This document shows positions 17,374 to 26,629 of a stretch of 64,000 nt of DNA, piece after piece. A program made the translations under genes and the position numbers. Source of the stretch: Zhihengliuella sp. ISTPL4 (GTDB lineage: Bacteria; Actinomycetota; Actinomycetes; Actinomycetales; Microbacteriaceae); contig NZ_CP025422.1 of the NCBI RefSeq assembly GCF_002848265.1, positions 2,944,727 through 3,008,726 on the forward strand, in the 5' to 3' direction. Numbering within the stretch: the stretch's first letter is position 1; each line of letters starts with the position of its first letter. Below the pieces are notes generated by a model, which made no database searches, was not told the DNA's origin, and saw only the letters and a program-made list of their open reading frames with translations.

Positions 17374-18903
17374 TCAGTCGTCGGCGGCGATCCCGAGGAG
17401 CTCGAGGGGGTGCGTCAGTCGCCACCACGGGCTCGGGCCGTCCACGGCGTCGTCGAGGACGAGCGTGGTCTCCGCGGTGTCGACGGGGCCACTCGTGGTG
17501 AGGGTGCCCACCGCTGCGTCCGCATCGCGCTCCTCGCCGAGATCGAACACCGGCGCGGAGGTCGCGCTCGCTCCGTTCCACAGCACGACGTCCGCGTCCT
17601 CCTCGGTGACCACGTCGACGTTCTCCCCCCAGACGGTGACGATGCGCCCGACCACCGTTCCCGCGGGAACCGCGGGGCCCTGCGCCTGTAGCGCCGCCTC
17701 CGTCTGGGTGAACAGGGCGCGGGTGAGGGCCAGGCGCGCCTCGTCGTCCTCCTGATTCAAAGCCGCTGCATACAGCCGGACCGTCGAATCGCCGACGGTG
17801 ATGTCCTTGGCGGTCAGCAGATTCCATCCGACGAGGGTGCCGGTCTTGATGCCCACGACGCCCGGGTCGGCGAGCATGCCGTTCGTGTTCTCGACGGTGC
17901 CGGCTCCCGGCAGTTCGACGGAACGGGTGCCCACGATCTCCGCGAACACCGGGTTGCGCATCGCCATCTCCCCGAGAGCCACGAGAGCCTCCGGGGTGGC
18001 GACGTTGCGCTCGTCGAAGCCGGAAGGCGTGACCACGGTGATCCCGGAGAGTCCGCGCTCGCCGAGCCAGATCTCGGCCGCGGCGGCGAACTCCCGGTCG
18101 GACCCCCAGATCTCCGCCGCCAGCCGATCGATGTAGTTGTTGGCCGAGCCGAGCAGGGTGCCCTGCAGGAGCTGGTACTCGGTCAGCACTCCGCCCACGG
18201 GGACGTCGAGCGCGGACTGATTGGCGATCCGATAGTCCCAGTAGCGGATGCTGTCGGCGAAGGTGAAGGAGAACTCCGGTCCCTGCTCGCCCGGTGCGAG
18301 CGGCAGGCGGTCCAGGACCATGAGGCTGCTGACGACCTTCGTGATGCTCGCGATGCTCACGGGCGCCGTGGTGGACGCCGCGGTGGTCATGCCGGCGATC
18401 CCCACCGCACCGTCGCCGACCGCAGGCCAGGCAAGGGCCGCGGTCGGGGCGGCGACGGGAGTGAATTCCACCGCCTGCACGGTCGGCGCGACCTCGTGCA
18501 GAGGCCACAACAGGGTCGTGCCCGCGTAGGAGGAGGCGAGTCCGACGAGGACACCGAGGGGCACGAGCAGACCCGGAGCGGCGATCGCGGGCCGTAGCTT
18601 CGCGTCGCGCAGGAGTCCCGTCCCGTCCTGCACCCCCGGAGACGCGTCAAACTCGGGGATCGACGACCCCGCGGCGACGAGCGTCGGATCGACCCAGGTC
18701 AGCGCCGTCGCAGGTGCCGACGCATCAGCCCAGGCGACCGGCCCCGTGGTGAGCGACCCGGCCGCGGAAGGTCGTTCCGCACCGACGGCGGCCTCCTCCG
18801 GCGCGTCGCCGGTGGACGCCGAGGACAGCGGGATGGAGTCCTCTGGCCGCGCGTCGACGTCGACGCCGCCGGACGCCTCTTCAGGGGGATCGGAAGCGGT
18901 CAC
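17374..18903 (-). CDS. D-alanyl-D-alanine carboxypeptidase (peptidase S11 family)
   Basis: 509 residues. About 105 polar N-terminal residues are predicted cytoplasmic, then one transmembrane anchor (about 106-132), then an external S11 domain. The three active-site motifs are visible: SITK at residues 186-189, SAN in GSANNYIDRL, and KTG in GIKTGTLVGWN. Such enzymes trim the terminal D-Ala of peptidoglycan stem peptides. Most DacA/PBP5 relatives use a cleaved signal and a C-terminal anchor, so the long cytoplasmic N-terminal region is a departure seen in some actinobacteria. Start is GTG with a leaderless -10. Confidence 0.88.
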   Translation of the reverse strand: MTASDPPEEASGGVDVDARPEDSIPLSSASTGDAPEEAAVGAERPSAAGSLTTGPVAWADASAPATALTWVDPTLVAAGSSIPEFDASPGVQDGTGLLRDAKLRPAIAAPGLLVPLGVLVGLASSYAGTTLLWPLHEVAPTVQAVEFTPVAAPTAALAWPAVGDGAVGIAGMTTAASTTAPVSIASITKVVSSLMVLDRLPLAPGEQGPEFSFTFADSIRYWDYRIANQSALDVPVGGVLTEYQLLQGTLLGSANNYIDRLAAEIWGSDREFAAAAEIWLGERGLSGITVVTPSGFDERNVATPEALVALGEMAMRNPVFAEIVGTRSVELPGAGTVENTNGMLADPGVVGIKTGTLVGWNLLTAKDITVGDSTVRLYAAALNQEDDEARLALTRALFTQTEAALQAQGPAVPAGTVVGRIVTVWGENVDVVTEEDADVVLWNGASATSAPVFDLGEERDADAAVGTLTTSGPVDTAETTLVLDDAVDGPSPWWRLTHPLELLGIAADD

Positions 18904-18909
18904 TCGCTT

Positions 18910-18915
18910 ACGGTA
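18910..18915 (-). promoter_or_regulatory. -10 element, leaderless spacing, carboxypeptidase gene
   Basis: TACCGT on the minus strand, six bases (AAGCGA), then the GTG start at 18903. Confidence 0.55.
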
Positions 18916-18971
18916 CCGAATGCCGCCCGGAATCCGCCGTGCACGGCTCGGAACGTGCGGGCGGAAGGCGG

Positions 18972-18977
18972 TAGGAT
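18972..18977 (+). promoter_or_regulatory. -10 element of the ykoEDC operon
   Basis: TAGGAT, with a start site expected about seven bases downstream (near 18984), just ahead of the TPP aptamer. The -35 region is not obvious. Confidence 0.5.
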
Positions 18978-18988
18978 CGACAGCACAA

Positions 18989-19072
18989 CCACGGGAGTCC
19001 GGCGAGCCGGGCTGAGAGGGAGCGAATCGCGCTTCGACCGTCGAACCTGATCTGGGTCATGCCAGCGCAGGG
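18989..19072 (+). ncRNA. TPP riboswitch (thi box)
   Basis: The conserved strings of the thiamine pyrophosphate aptamer appear in order: CACGGGAG at the 5' side, GGCTGAGAGGG, ACCTGATCTGGGTCATGCC and AGCGCAGGGAGG. The Shine-Dalgarno GGAGGAG (19071-19077) of the first gene overlaps the aptamer's 3' edge, so ligand binding could block translation directly. No separate terminator stem is evident before the start codon. The three downstream genes encode a thiamine-related importer, consistent with TPP feedback. Confidence 0.95.
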
Positions 19073-19082
19073 AGGAGTTCAC

Positions 19083-19721
19083 ATGAGTACGTCCACGTCC
19101 GCATCCCCGTCGGCGAAGACCACGGCCGCTCCGCGCAGTTATCTGCGCTGGCGCGTCGTCGACATCGTGGTCGCCAGCGTCCTCGGCGTCGCCGCCGGGC
19201 TGATCTTCCTGGCCTGGAACGTGGGGTACCTGGGCCCGAAGGCCCTGCTCGAGCCGCTGCTCCCCGGTCTCCAGGGCCTCCTCGACGGCCCGTGGCTGTT
19301 CGCCGGCGTCCTCGGTGGACTCATCATCCGCAAGGCGGGCGCCGCGATCTACGTGGAGCTGCTGGCTGCCGTCGTCTCGGCGCTCATCGGCAACCAGTGG
19401 GGCGGGTTCCTCACGCTCGAGGCGGGACTGGTGCAGGGGCTGGGCGCGGAGCTGATCTTCCTCCTGTTCTTCTACCGCCGCTGGTCGCTGCCCGTCGCGA
19501 TCCTCGCCGGTGCGGGGGCCGCGCTCGCCGGCGGCATCAACAACCTCATCCTCTGGTACGCCGGTTCCGGTCCCGCGTTCACCGCGATCTACCTCGTGAG
19601 CACGGTCATCTCCGGAGCGGTCATCGCCGGAGCGCTCTCCTGGGTGCTTGCCCGCGGCATCGCCGCGACGGGAGCACTGGACCGTTTCGGGTCGGGGCGC
19701 GAGGCGCGCGTCCGCGTCTGA
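19083..19721 (+). CDS. ykoE: ECF transporter S component, YkoE type (thiamine/HMP)
   Basis: 212 residues with five or six transmembrane segments, starting with WRVVDIVVASVLGVAAGLIF. This is the substrate-binding membrane subunit of the YkoEDC importer, associated with thiamine or hydroxymethylpyrimidine. An in-frame ATG at 19059 lies inside the riboswitch and is rejected. The ATG at 19083 has GGAGGAG six bases before it. The TGA overlaps the next ATG by one base (TGATG). The riboswitch fixes the link to thiamine, but which form is imported cannot be told. Confidence 0.9.
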   Translation: MSTSTSASPSAKTTAAPRSYLRWRVVDIVVASVLGVAAGLIFLAWNVGYLGPKALLEPLLPGLQGLLDGPWLFAGVLGGLIIRKAGAAIYVELLAAVVSALIGNQWGGFLTLEAGLVQGLGAELIFLLFFYRRWSLPVAILAGAGAALAGGINNLILWYAGSGPAFTAIYLVSTVISGAVIAGALSWVLARGIAATGALDRFGSGREARVRV

Positions 19722-21178
19722 TGGCGTCAGAGCAGGTGGCTCCCGCCGCCGTGGAGGCCCGCGGCTGGGGGTGGCGCCACGCGAGCCGCCTCGCCTGGGC
19801 GCTGCGCGATGTCTCGTTCCGCATCGAGCCCGGCGAGCGCGTGCTCGTGCTCGGGGCCTCCGGGGCGGGCAAGTCCACGTTGCTCCACGGCCTCGCCGGT
19901 GTGCTCGGTGGCGAAGAGGAGGGCGAGAGCGAGGGGGAGCTCCTCGTCGACGGCGAGCCCGCCGTGGCGACCCGCGGTCGGGCAGGGCTCGTCCTCCAGG
20001 ATCCCGACTCGCAGGTGATCCTGGCCAGAGCGGGCGACGACGTCGCCTTCGGCTGCGAGAACCTCGGAGTGCCGCGCACCGAGATCTGGCCCCGGGTCGA
20101 GGCGGCGATGGCGGCGGTGGGCCTGGACGTACCGCTCGACCACCCGACCAAAGCGCTGTCCGGCGGGCAGAAACAGCGCCTTGCCCTGGCGGGGATGCTC
20201 GCCATGCGCCCGGGACTCGTCCTGCTGGACGAGCCGACAGCGAACCTCGACCCCGACGGCGTGCGCGAGGTCAGGGCGGCGGTGGAGCGGATGCTCGCGG
20301 CGCGACCAGCGACACTCGTCGTCGTGGAACACCGGCTCGAGGTCTGGCTGCCCCTCCTCACCCGGGTGATCGTTCTCGGCGCCGGGGGCGTGGTCGCGGA
20401 CGGCCCTCCCGCGGACGTGCTCGACGCGCAGGGGGAGCGCCTCGCGGCGGACGGTGTGTGGGTGCCCGGCCGTCCTCCCGTCGAACCCCCGCCACCGCGG
20501 GCGGTGCCAGGGGAGGTGCTGCTGTCGGCGCGTGCACTCGCCGTGGCGCGGGTGAAGGGGCATCCGGTGGCCCGCGGCATCGACCTGGACGTGCGTGCGG
20601 GCGAGGCCCTCGCGATCACCGGTCCGAACGGCGCGGGCAAGTCCACGCTCGGTTTGACCCTCGCGGGCCTGCTCCCGCCCGCGGAGGGGGCCGTGATCGC
20701 GACGCCGATGCTCACTCGGGGCGCCGATCCCGCGCCGATCCGCTGGGCGTCCCGCGACCTCCTCACCCGGATCGGAATGGTCTTCCAGGAGCCGGAGCAC
20801 CAGCTCCTCGCCACGACCGTGCGGGACGAGCTCGCCATCGGTCCGCGCGCGCTGGGCGTCTCCGAGGACGAGGTCGCGGCGCGCGTCGACGAGCTGCTGG
20901 CGCGCCTGCGTCTGTCCCACCTGGGGGCCGCCAACCCGTACACGCTCTCGGGTGGGGAGAAGCGTCGTCTCACGGTCGCGGCCGCCATCGCCACACGACC
21001 GAGGGTGCTCATCCTCGACGAGCCGACATTCGGTCAGGACGCCCGCACCTGGGCGGAGCTGGTCGCGATGCTCGCCGCGCTCAGGGACGAGGGCTCCGCC
21101 GTCGTCACCATCACCCACGACCTCGATGTGGCGCGCGCCCTGCACGCCATGAGGTTCACGGTGGGGGCGCACACATGA
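19721..21178 (+). CDS. ykoD: ECF transporter ATPase with two ABC domains, YkoD type
   Basis: 485 residues holding two fused ATPase domains. Domain 1 has Walker A GASGAGKSTL, signature LSGGQKQRLALAG and Walker B LLDEPTANLD. Domain 2 has GPNGAGKSTL, LSGGEKRRLTVAA and LILDEPTFGQD. Two-domain energising subunits are typical of YkoD-like systems. It overlaps ykoE by one base and ykoC by four, so the three are co-translated and under the TPP riboswitch. Confidence 0.92.
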   Translation: MASEQVAPAAVEARGWGWRHASRLAWALRDVSFRIEPGERVLVLGASGAGKSTLLHGLAGVLGGEEEGESEGELLVDGEPAVATRGRAGLVLQDPDSQVILARAGDDVAFGCENLGVPRTEIWPRVEAAMAAVGLDVPLDHPTKALSGGQKQRLALAGMLAMRPGLVLLDEPTANLDPDGVREVRAAVERMLAARPATLVVVEHRLEVWLPLLTRVIVLGAGGVVADGPPADVLDAQGERLAADGVWVPGRPPVEPPPPRAVPGEVLLSARALAVARVKGHPVARGIDLDVRAGEALAITGPNGAGKSTLGLTLAGLLPPAEGAVIATPMLTRGADPAPIRWASRDLLTRIGMVFQEPEHQLLATTVRDELAIGPRALGVSEDEVAARVDELLARLRLSHLGAANPYTLSGGEKRRLTVAAAIATRPRVLILDEPTFGQDARTWAELVAMLAALRDEGSAVVTITHDLDVARALHAMRFTVGAHT

Positions 21179-21966
21179 CGGATCTCGCCACCATCTCCGC
21201 CCGCACCGGCGTCGTCGCCCGGATCAACCCGGTCGCGAAACTCGGCGTGAGCGCGCTCATCGCCGTGCCGTTGATCCTCACGCTCGATCCGGTCTCGGCG
21301 GCCGTCGCGCTGGCGCTGGAAGCGGTGTTGTTCCTGTTCGCCGGCATCGGCTGGCGGGAGTTCTGGGTGCGCACGTGGCCGGTCTGGCTCGCGGCACCGC
21401 TGACCGGCCTCACCATCGCCCTCTACGGCGAGACGAGCGGCACTGTGTACGTCGACTGGTTCGTGCTGCGCATCAGCGAGGGGTCGCTCGCGCTGGCGTT
21501 CGCGACGATGCTCCGGGTGCTCGCGATCGCCCTGCCCTCCGTGGTGCTGTTCATCACGGTCGATCCCACGGATCTCGCCGACGGTCTCGGGCAGATCCTG
21601 CGGCTGCCGGCCCGTTTCGTGCTGGGCGCACTCGCGGGCCTCCGCATGGTGGGGCTGTTCCTCGACGACTGGCGAGCTCTGGAACTCGCGCGCCGGGCGC
21701 GCGGCGTCGCCGATCGCGGACGCATTCGGCGCTTCTTCGGCATGGCCTTCGCCTTGCTCGTGCTGTCGATCCGCCGCGGGGCGAAGCTGGCGACGGCGAT
21801 GGAGGCTCGGGGCTTCGGCGCGCCCGGACGCCGGACGTGGGCACGGGCGTCGCGCTTCGGGGCGGCCGAGTGGATCCTGCTCGCCGTCGGCGCGGGGATC
21901 TCCGGGACGGCCATCGCCGCCGCGGTCATCACGGGGTCCTGGAACTTCATTCTCGGTCCGTCCTGA
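21175..21966 (+). CDS. ykoC: ECF transporter transmembrane (T) component, YkoC type
   Basis: 263 residues with five or more hydrophobic helices (for example LGVSALIAVPLILTL and ALRMVGLFL-like segments). It carries the coupling motifs of EcfT proteins, each with an A-R-G-type core: ALELARRARGVADRG and ATAMEARGFGAPGRR. It couples the ATPase to the YkoE subunit. The ATG overlaps the ykoD stop (ATGA). It is the last gene of the thiamine/HMP import operon. Confidence 0.9.
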   Translation: MTDLATISARTGVVARINPVAKLGVSALIAVPLILTLDPVSAAVALALEAVLFLFAGIGWREFWVRTWPVWLAAPLTGLTIALYGETSGTVYVDWFVLRISEGSLALAFATMLRVLAIALPSVVLFITVDPTDLADGLGQILRLPARFVLGALAGLRMVGLFLDDWRALELARRARGVADRGRIRRFFGMAFALLVLSIRRGAKLATAMEARGFGAPGRRTWARASRFGAAEWILLAVGAGISGTAIAAAVITGSWNFILGPS

Positions 21967-22065
21967 CTTGCCCATTCGGGACGAGGGTCCCTAGTGGTGC
22001 GTCGAAGACAGGTCTAGCGTGCGCAGGAGACAGTGCCAATCGTCACCGACCGAAAGGGACGTCCC

Positions 22066-23436
22066 ATGAGCATCTCCGCCGCCGATGATCAGCCGCTCTT
22101 CACGCGGCCGGGGGAGGCCACCGTCGCCCCGCGACACGTCATCCCGGACTCCGAGTCGCTTCCGGCGACCGCGAAGCAGATCGTCGAGGACGAGACCATC
22201 CTCGACGGCAATGCGCGCCTCAACCTCGCCACCTTCGTCAGCACCTGGATGGACGACGAGGCGAAACAGGTCTACATGGCCTCCTTCGACAAGAACATGA
22301 TCGACAAGGACGAGTATCCGCAGACGGCCGCCATCGAGGACAACTGCTGGCACATGCTCGCGAACCTGTGGAAGGCGCCGGATGCCGCGCGCAGCATCGG
22401 CACGTCGACGATCGGCTCCTCTGAGGCGTGCATGCTCGGCGGCCTCGCGTTCAAGCGGCGCTGGCAGCAGGCGCGCCGCGCTGCCGGCAAGGACGCCTCG
22501 AGCCCGAACCTCGTGATGTCGAGCGCGGTGCAGGTGTGCTGGGAGAAGTTCTGCAACTACTTCGACGTCGAGCCGCGCTACGTACCCATCAGCGAGGAGC
22601 ACAAGACGCTCGACGGTCACGATCTCGAGAAGTACGTCGACGAGAACACCATCGGGGTCGTTGCCATCATGGGCGTGACCTACACCGGGATGTACGAGCC
22701 GGTGGCGGAGATCGCCGCGGCACTCGACGCCATCCAGGAGAAGGCGGGTCTCGACATCCCGATCCACGTGGACGGCGCCTCGGGCGCGATGATCGCCCCG
22801 TTCCTCCAGCCCGACCTCGTCTGGGACTTCCGGCTGGAGCGCGTGCACTCCATCAGCACTTCGGGACACAAGTACGGTCTCGTCTATCCCGGCCTCGGCT
22901 GGGTGGTCTGGCGCGACGCCCAGTGGCTGCCCGAGGACCTCATCTTCCAGGTGAGCTACCTCGGCGGAGAGATGCCGACCTTCGCCCTGAACTTCTCCCG
23001 ACCGGGAGCGCAGGTGCTGCTGCAGTACTACCTGTTCCTCCGTCTCGGGTTCGAAGGGTACCGCGCCGTCCAGCAGGCCTCGCAGGACGTGGCGAAGTTC
23101 CTCTCCGCGGGCATCGCGAAGCTCGACGCGTTCGAGCTGTGGAACGACGGCAGCGACATCCCGGTCTTCGCCTGGCGCCTGAAGGACGGGCACACCGACA
23201 AGTGGACGCTCTACCACCTCCAGGACCGCCTCCGGATGCGGGGTTGGCTCGTGCCCGCGTACCCCATGCCCGCGGACCTCGAAGACCTCACGGTGCAGCG
23301 CATCGTCGTGCGCAACGGGCTCAGCATGGACCTGGCCGCCGAACTGCTCGACGCCATCACCGCCGAGGTGGCCCACCTCGACGCGCTCACGGCTCCCATG
23401 CCGTCCGATCACCCCGACTCGGCGTTCCACCACTAG
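22066..23436 (+). CDS. gadB: glutamate decarboxylase
   Basis: 456-residue PLP enzyme (group II decarboxylase) that converts glutamate to GABA with consumption of a proton. Clear marks are GTSTIGSSEACMLGGLAFKRRW, IHVDGASGAMIAPF and the cofactor lysine K269 in STSGHKYGLVYPGLGW. Length and C terminus (PDSAFHH) match bacterial GadA/GadB. A GTG at 22033 in the same frame is possible, but the ATG at 22066 has AAAGGGA at a better distance. TAGCGT at 22015-22020 is a candidate -10. The antiporter follows after nine bases, forming an acid-resistance pair. Confidence 0.95.
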   Translation: MSISAADDQPLFTRPGEATVAPRHVIPDSESLPATAKQIVEDETILDGNARLNLATFVSTWMDDEAKQVYMASFDKNMIDKDEYPQTAAIEDNCWHMLANLWKAPDAARSIGTSTIGSSEACMLGGLAFKRRWQQARRAAGKDASSPNLVMSSAVQVCWEKFCNYFDVEPRYVPISEEHKTLDGHDLEKYVDENTIGVVAIMGVTYTGMYEPVAEIAAALDAIQEKAGLDIPIHVDGASGAMIAPFLQPDLVWDFRLERVHSISTSGHKYGLVYPGLGWVVWRDAQWLPEDLIFQVSYLGGEMPTFALNFSRPGAQVLLQYYLFLRLGFEGYRAVQQASQDVAKFLSAGIAKLDAFELWNDGSDIPVFAWRLKDGHTDKWTLYHLQDRLRMRGWLVPAYPMPADLEDLTVQRIVVRNGLSMDLAAELLDAITAEVAHLDALTAPMPSDHPDSAFHH

Positions 23437-23445
23437 GGGGCCGAC

Positions 23446-24918
23446 ATGTCCGCCCCGCAGTCCGGTGCCGCCGGCGCCGCCTCGACGCCGCGCGTCTCCC
23501 GTCCCGCCGTCGCCGTCCTCGGCGTCGGGCAGCTCGCTCTCCTCACGCTGGTGGTCGTCGCGAGCCTGCGCTCCCTCCCGGCGATGGCGATCTACGGTCT
23601 CGGCAGCGTCACGCTGTACATCATCCCGGCGATCCTCTTCCTCATCCCCACGGCTCTCGTCGCGGCCGAACTGGCGACGGGATGGAAGGGCGGCGTGTAC
23701 GTCTGGGTGCGCGAGGCCCTCGGCAACCGCTGGGGGTTCACCGCGGTGTGGCTGCAGTGGATCCAGAACGTGGTCTGGTTCCCCACGCAGCTCGCGTTCG
23801 TGGCCGGTGCTCTCGCCTTCGTCTTCCTCGACCCGTCGCTGTCCAGTTCCGGCTTCTTCACCGCGGTCGTCATCATCGTCTTCTACTGGGGCTCCACCCT
23901 CGTCACCCTCCGCGGCGGTGACCTCTTCGCGAAACTCGGCTCGTGGGGCGGCATCATCGGCACGCTGTTCCCCGCGGTGCTGCTCATCGTGTTCGGGGCG
24001 GTGTGGGTCTTCAGCGGGGAGAAGAGCCAGGTGCCGCTGGACGCCTCGGCGATGATCCCGCCGTTCACCGGGCTGGCCTCCATCGTGCTGATCGTGTCGA
24101 ACGTGCTCGCGTACGCCGGTATGGAGGTCAACGCGGTGCACGTGAACCAGATGAAGGATCCCGGCAAGGGTTACCCGCGCTCCGTGTTCCTCGCCGCGGG
24201 GCTCATCCTGCTCGTCTTCATCCTGCCGACCATCGCGATCGCAGTCGCAGTGCCGAAGAAGGAGCTCGGCCTGACGAACGGCATCATGCTCGCGTTCGGG
24301 GAGTACTTCGACCACTGGGACATGGGGTGGGCGACGGCCGTCGTGTCGGCGCTCATCGCCGCCGGGGCCCTTGCCTCGGTCGTGACCTGGGTCGCCGGTC
24401 CGTCCAAGGGCGTGCTGGCGGCGGCGGAGACCGGGCTGCTCCCGCCGCTGCTGCAGAAGCGCAACAAGGCCGGTGTCCAGTCGGGCATCCTGATGCTCCA
24501 GGGCACCATCGTCACGATCCTCGCGGCGATCTTCATCATCGTGCCCAACGTGAGCGCCGCCTTCGTCGCGCTCATCGACATGGCCGCCGCGCTGTACCTC
24601 ATCATGTACATGCTCATGTTCGCTTCGGCGATGGTGCTGCGGCGGAAGGCCCCCGAAGTCCACCGGGCGTACCGCGTGAAGGCGCTGCCGTTCGTCGCCG
24701 GGGTCGGATTCATCGCCTGCCTCGCCGCGTTCCTGCTCGCCTTCATCCCGCCCGACGGCTTCACGGCGTTCCCGGCCGCCGCGTATCCGTGGATCGTCGG
24801 TCTGGTGATCGTCGTGCTCGGTGCCCCGCCGCTGCTGTTCTCCGCGCTGCGCAAACCGTCGTGGGATCGGCGGCCGGCCGACGGGAGCCTCCTCAGCGAC
24901 GCGCATCCGGAAGCCTGA
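23446..24918 (+). CDS. gadC: APC-family antiporter, probable glutamate/GABA exchanger
   Basis: 490 residues with about twelve transmembrane helices. It belongs to the amino acid-polyamine-organocation family, with the early ATGWKGGVYVWVREALG motif and long hydrophobic runs to residue 460. Directly behind gadB, it is expected to exchange external glutamate for internal GABA, which with GadB raises cytoplasmic pH. It ends 13 bases from the convergent kinase gene, and no terminator is visible in that gap. Confidence 0.9.
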   Translation: MSAPQSGAAGAASTPRVSRPAVAVLGVGQLALLTLVVVASLRSLPAMAIYGLGSVTLYIIPAILFLIPTALVAAELATGWKGGVYVWVREALGNRWGFTAVWLQWIQNVVWFPTQLAFVAGALAFVFLDPSLSSSGFFTAVVIIVFYWGSTLVTLRGGDLFAKLGSWGGIIGTLFPAVLLIVFGAVWVFSGEKSQVPLDASAMIPPFTGLASIVLIVSNVLAYAGMEVNAVHVNQMKDPGKGYPRSVFLAAGLILLVFILPTIAIAVAVPKKELGLTNGIMLAFGEYFDHWDMGWATAVVSALIAAGALASVVTWVAGPSKGVLAAAETGLLPPLLQKRNKAGVQSGILMLQGTIVTILAAIFIIVPNVSAAFVALIDMAAALYLIMYMLMFASAMVLRRKAPEVHRAYRVKALPFVAGVGFIACLAAFLLAFIPPDGFTAFPAAAYPWIVGLVIVVLGAPPLLFSALRKPSWDRRPADGSLLSDAHPEA

Positions 24919-24931
24919 GGCGGGCGTCGGC

Positions 24932-25657
24932 TCAGGTCTCGTTCCACAGGCGCCGGTAGTACTCGAGGCGGGCGTCGTCGGGTTCGACGCCGTAGGCCGC
25001 GATGAGGGTGGCCTCCCAGCCGGGGCCGAAGTTCCAGAGCGTGCTCATCGCGGCCACGGCGATGTCGGCCCACCGGTCGGCGACCCCGAGCGCGGCGAGG
25101 TCGACGTGGGCCACGGGGCGGCCGTCGTCGTCGAGCAGGGTGTTGGGCAGGCAGGCGTCGCCGTGGCAGACCACCAGCCGGTCGATCGACGGCGGCTCGT
25201 GCAGGTCCGTCGGCACCGTCGTGCCCCGGGCGGCGGCGTTCGCGATGCGCTCCGCCGGGCTCCAGGTCCAGGGGCACTCCGCGACGGGCAGGGCGTCGTG
25301 CAGGAAGCGGAGACCGATACCGACCGCGCGGACGGCGGTCGCCGGAGACGACGCCCACCGCGGGTCCACGGCGCTGTGCCCGGGAAGCGCCGCCGTGACG
25401 AGCCACTCGTGCGCCTCATCCTGGCCCTGGGAGATCACCTCGGGCACCGTGATCCAGCGGCGGGCCCAGCGCATCCGCTCGGCCTCGTCGCGCATGTTCG
25501 CCTCGGGGTCATGGGGGCCCCACTTGATGTACCGGCCGTCGTCGGTGCGGAACGTCAGCCCACCGATCGCGTTGCGCCAGGCCGGTGTCAGCGCGGCGCC
25601 GGCGGCGAGATCGCGCACACGGTCGGGGACCTCGATGGACGCTGCGGGGATGCTCAC
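24932..25657 (-). CDS. aminoglycoside phosphotransferase-family kinase
   Basis: 241 residues. The catalytic loop VVCHGDACLPNTLL and the metal segment VAHVDLAALGVADRWADIA match APH(3')-type kinases, as does the C terminus (NFGPGWEATLIAAYG). Known members phosphorylate aminoglycosides, but many chromosomal homologues in actinobacteria act on unknown small molecules, so resistance is not proven. Two starts are possible: an ATG at 25666 (244 residues) or the GTG at 25657, which has CAGGAT seven bases upstream and fits the leaderless pattern. Confidence 0.85.
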   Translation of the reverse strand: MSIPAASIEVPDRVRDLAAGAALTPAWRNAIGGLTFRTDDGRYIKWGPHDPEANMRDEAERMRWARRWITVPEVISQGQDEAHEWLVTAALPGHSAVDPRWASSPATAVRAVGIGLRFLHDALPVAECPWTWSPAERIANAAARGTTVPTDLHEPPSIDRLVVCHGDACLPNTLLDDDGRPVAHVDLAALGVADRWADIAVAAMSTLWNFGPGWEATLIAAYGVEPDDARLEYYRRLWNET

Positions 25658-25664
25658 CCATCCC

Positions 25665-25670
25665 ATCCTG
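25665..25670 (-). promoter_or_regulatory. -10 element, leaderless spacing, kinase gene
   Basis: CAGGAT on the minus strand followed by seven bases and the GTG at 25657. The spacing is the reason for preferring the GTG over the ATG nine bases upstream. Confidence 0.45.
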
Positions 25671-25792
25671 TCGGAACCTCGGTGTCGTAGGCTCGGGAAA
25701 GACGCGGCGGGCCTGCGGTGACACCAAGAACCGCCTAGGCTGGGACTGCGTTCCATGCATGTCGCACGACGACGTTCGAAGGAGAACATCAG

Positions 25793-26551
25793 ATGCAGAT
25801 CAGCGGACAGGGTGCTTTCGTCACCGGCGGCGCATCCGGACTCGGACTCGCGACCGCCCGTCGGCTCACTGCCGCGGGCGCGCACGTCACCATCATCGAC
25901 CTCGCCTCGTCGAAGGGGGAAGAGGTCTCGGCGGAACTCGGCGGTCTCTTCGTCCCCGCAGACGTGACCAGCGTCGACGAGGTCCGGGCCGCGGTCGCCG
26001 CGGCGCAGGTCGCCGCGCCGCTGCGGGTCGTCGTCAACTGCGCCGGCATCGCCCCGCCGGCCAAGGTGCTCGATCGCGACGGCAACCCTGCGCTCCTCGC
26101 GGACTTCGAGCGCATCGTGCGCATCAACCTCGTCGGCACGTTCAACGTGATCTCGCAGGCCGCCGCCGTCATCGCCGCGAACGAGCTGCATGATGAGGAG
26201 CGCGGCGTGATCGTGAACACGGCGAGCGTCGCGGCGTTCGACGGGCAGATCGGCCAGCCGGCGTACTCGGCCTCCAAGGGCGGGGTGCACGCGATGACCC
26301 TCCCGATCGCCCGCGAGCTCGCCCGCCACGCCATCCGGGTGTGCACCATCGCCCCGGGCATCATGGAGACGCCGATGCTCATGGGTCTGCCGCAGGAGGC
26401 GCAGGACTCGCTCGGCCAGCAGGTGCCGTTCCCCGCCCGCCTGGGTCGCCCCGACGAGTACGCCGGCCTCGTGCAGCAGATCGTCGAGAACGGCTACCTC
26501 AATGGCGAGACCATCCGCCTCGACGGCGCCATCCGCATGGCCCCGCGCTGA
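25793..26551 (+). CDS. short-chain dehydrogenase, 3-hydroxyacyl-CoA dehydrogenase type II-like
   Basis: 252-residue SDR with the cofactor motif TGGASGLG, an acidic residue ending the second strand (IIDLAS, favouring NAD), NCAGI, and the catalytic set with YSASKGG. The overall pattern ([44 protein letters not shown]) is like HSD17B10-type 3-hydroxyacyl-CoA dehydrogenases of beta-oxidation. It starts with a strong GAAGGAGA site. TAGGCT at 25736-25741 may be its -10. A second SDR follows, possibly in the same transcript. Confidence 0.85.
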   Translation: MQISGQGAFVTGGASGLGLATARRLTAAGAHVTIIDLASSKGEEVSAELGGLFVPADVTSVDEVRAAVAAAQVAAPLRVVVNCAGIAPPAKVLDRDGNPALLADFERIVRINLVGTFNVISQAAAVIAANELHDEERGVIVNTASVAAFDGQIGQPAYSASKGGVHAMTLPIARELARHAIRVCTIAPGIMETPMLMGLPQEAQDSLGQQVPFPARLGRPDEYAGLVQQIVENGYLNGETIRLDGAIRMAPR

Positions 26552-26561
26552 CCCCTCCCGG

Positions 26562-26589
26562 TTCGAATCGCCCGAATGGCCCGATTCGA
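26562..26589. repeat. dispersed repeat with hairpin, copy 1
   Basis: The 26 bp starting TTCGAATCGCCC match 22 of 26 positions at 37131-37156. TCGAATCG (26563-26570) and CGATTCGA (26582-26589) form a stem. The 12-mer TTCGAATCGCCC also occurs, reversed, at 33776-33787. Confidence 0.65.
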
Positions 26590-26629
26590 CCCGGAAATCC
26601 AGCCAATCAAGCGATTCGAAACGAGAACC

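Noticed and set aside
19059..19082. Upstream ATG for ykoE
   Set aside because: It lies in the conserved core of the TPP aptamer (GGGTCATGCC). The ATG at 19083 has the ribosome site.
21991..24906. 971-residue open frame on the minus strand across gadB and gadC
   Set aside because: High GC keeps antisense frames open. The translation is His/Asp/Arg-rich with no family, while the plus strand holds two clear enzymes.
24932..25657. APH-like kinase as evidence of a resistance island
   Set aside because: No integron, transposase or base-composition break surrounds it. Chromosomal homologues of unknown function are common.
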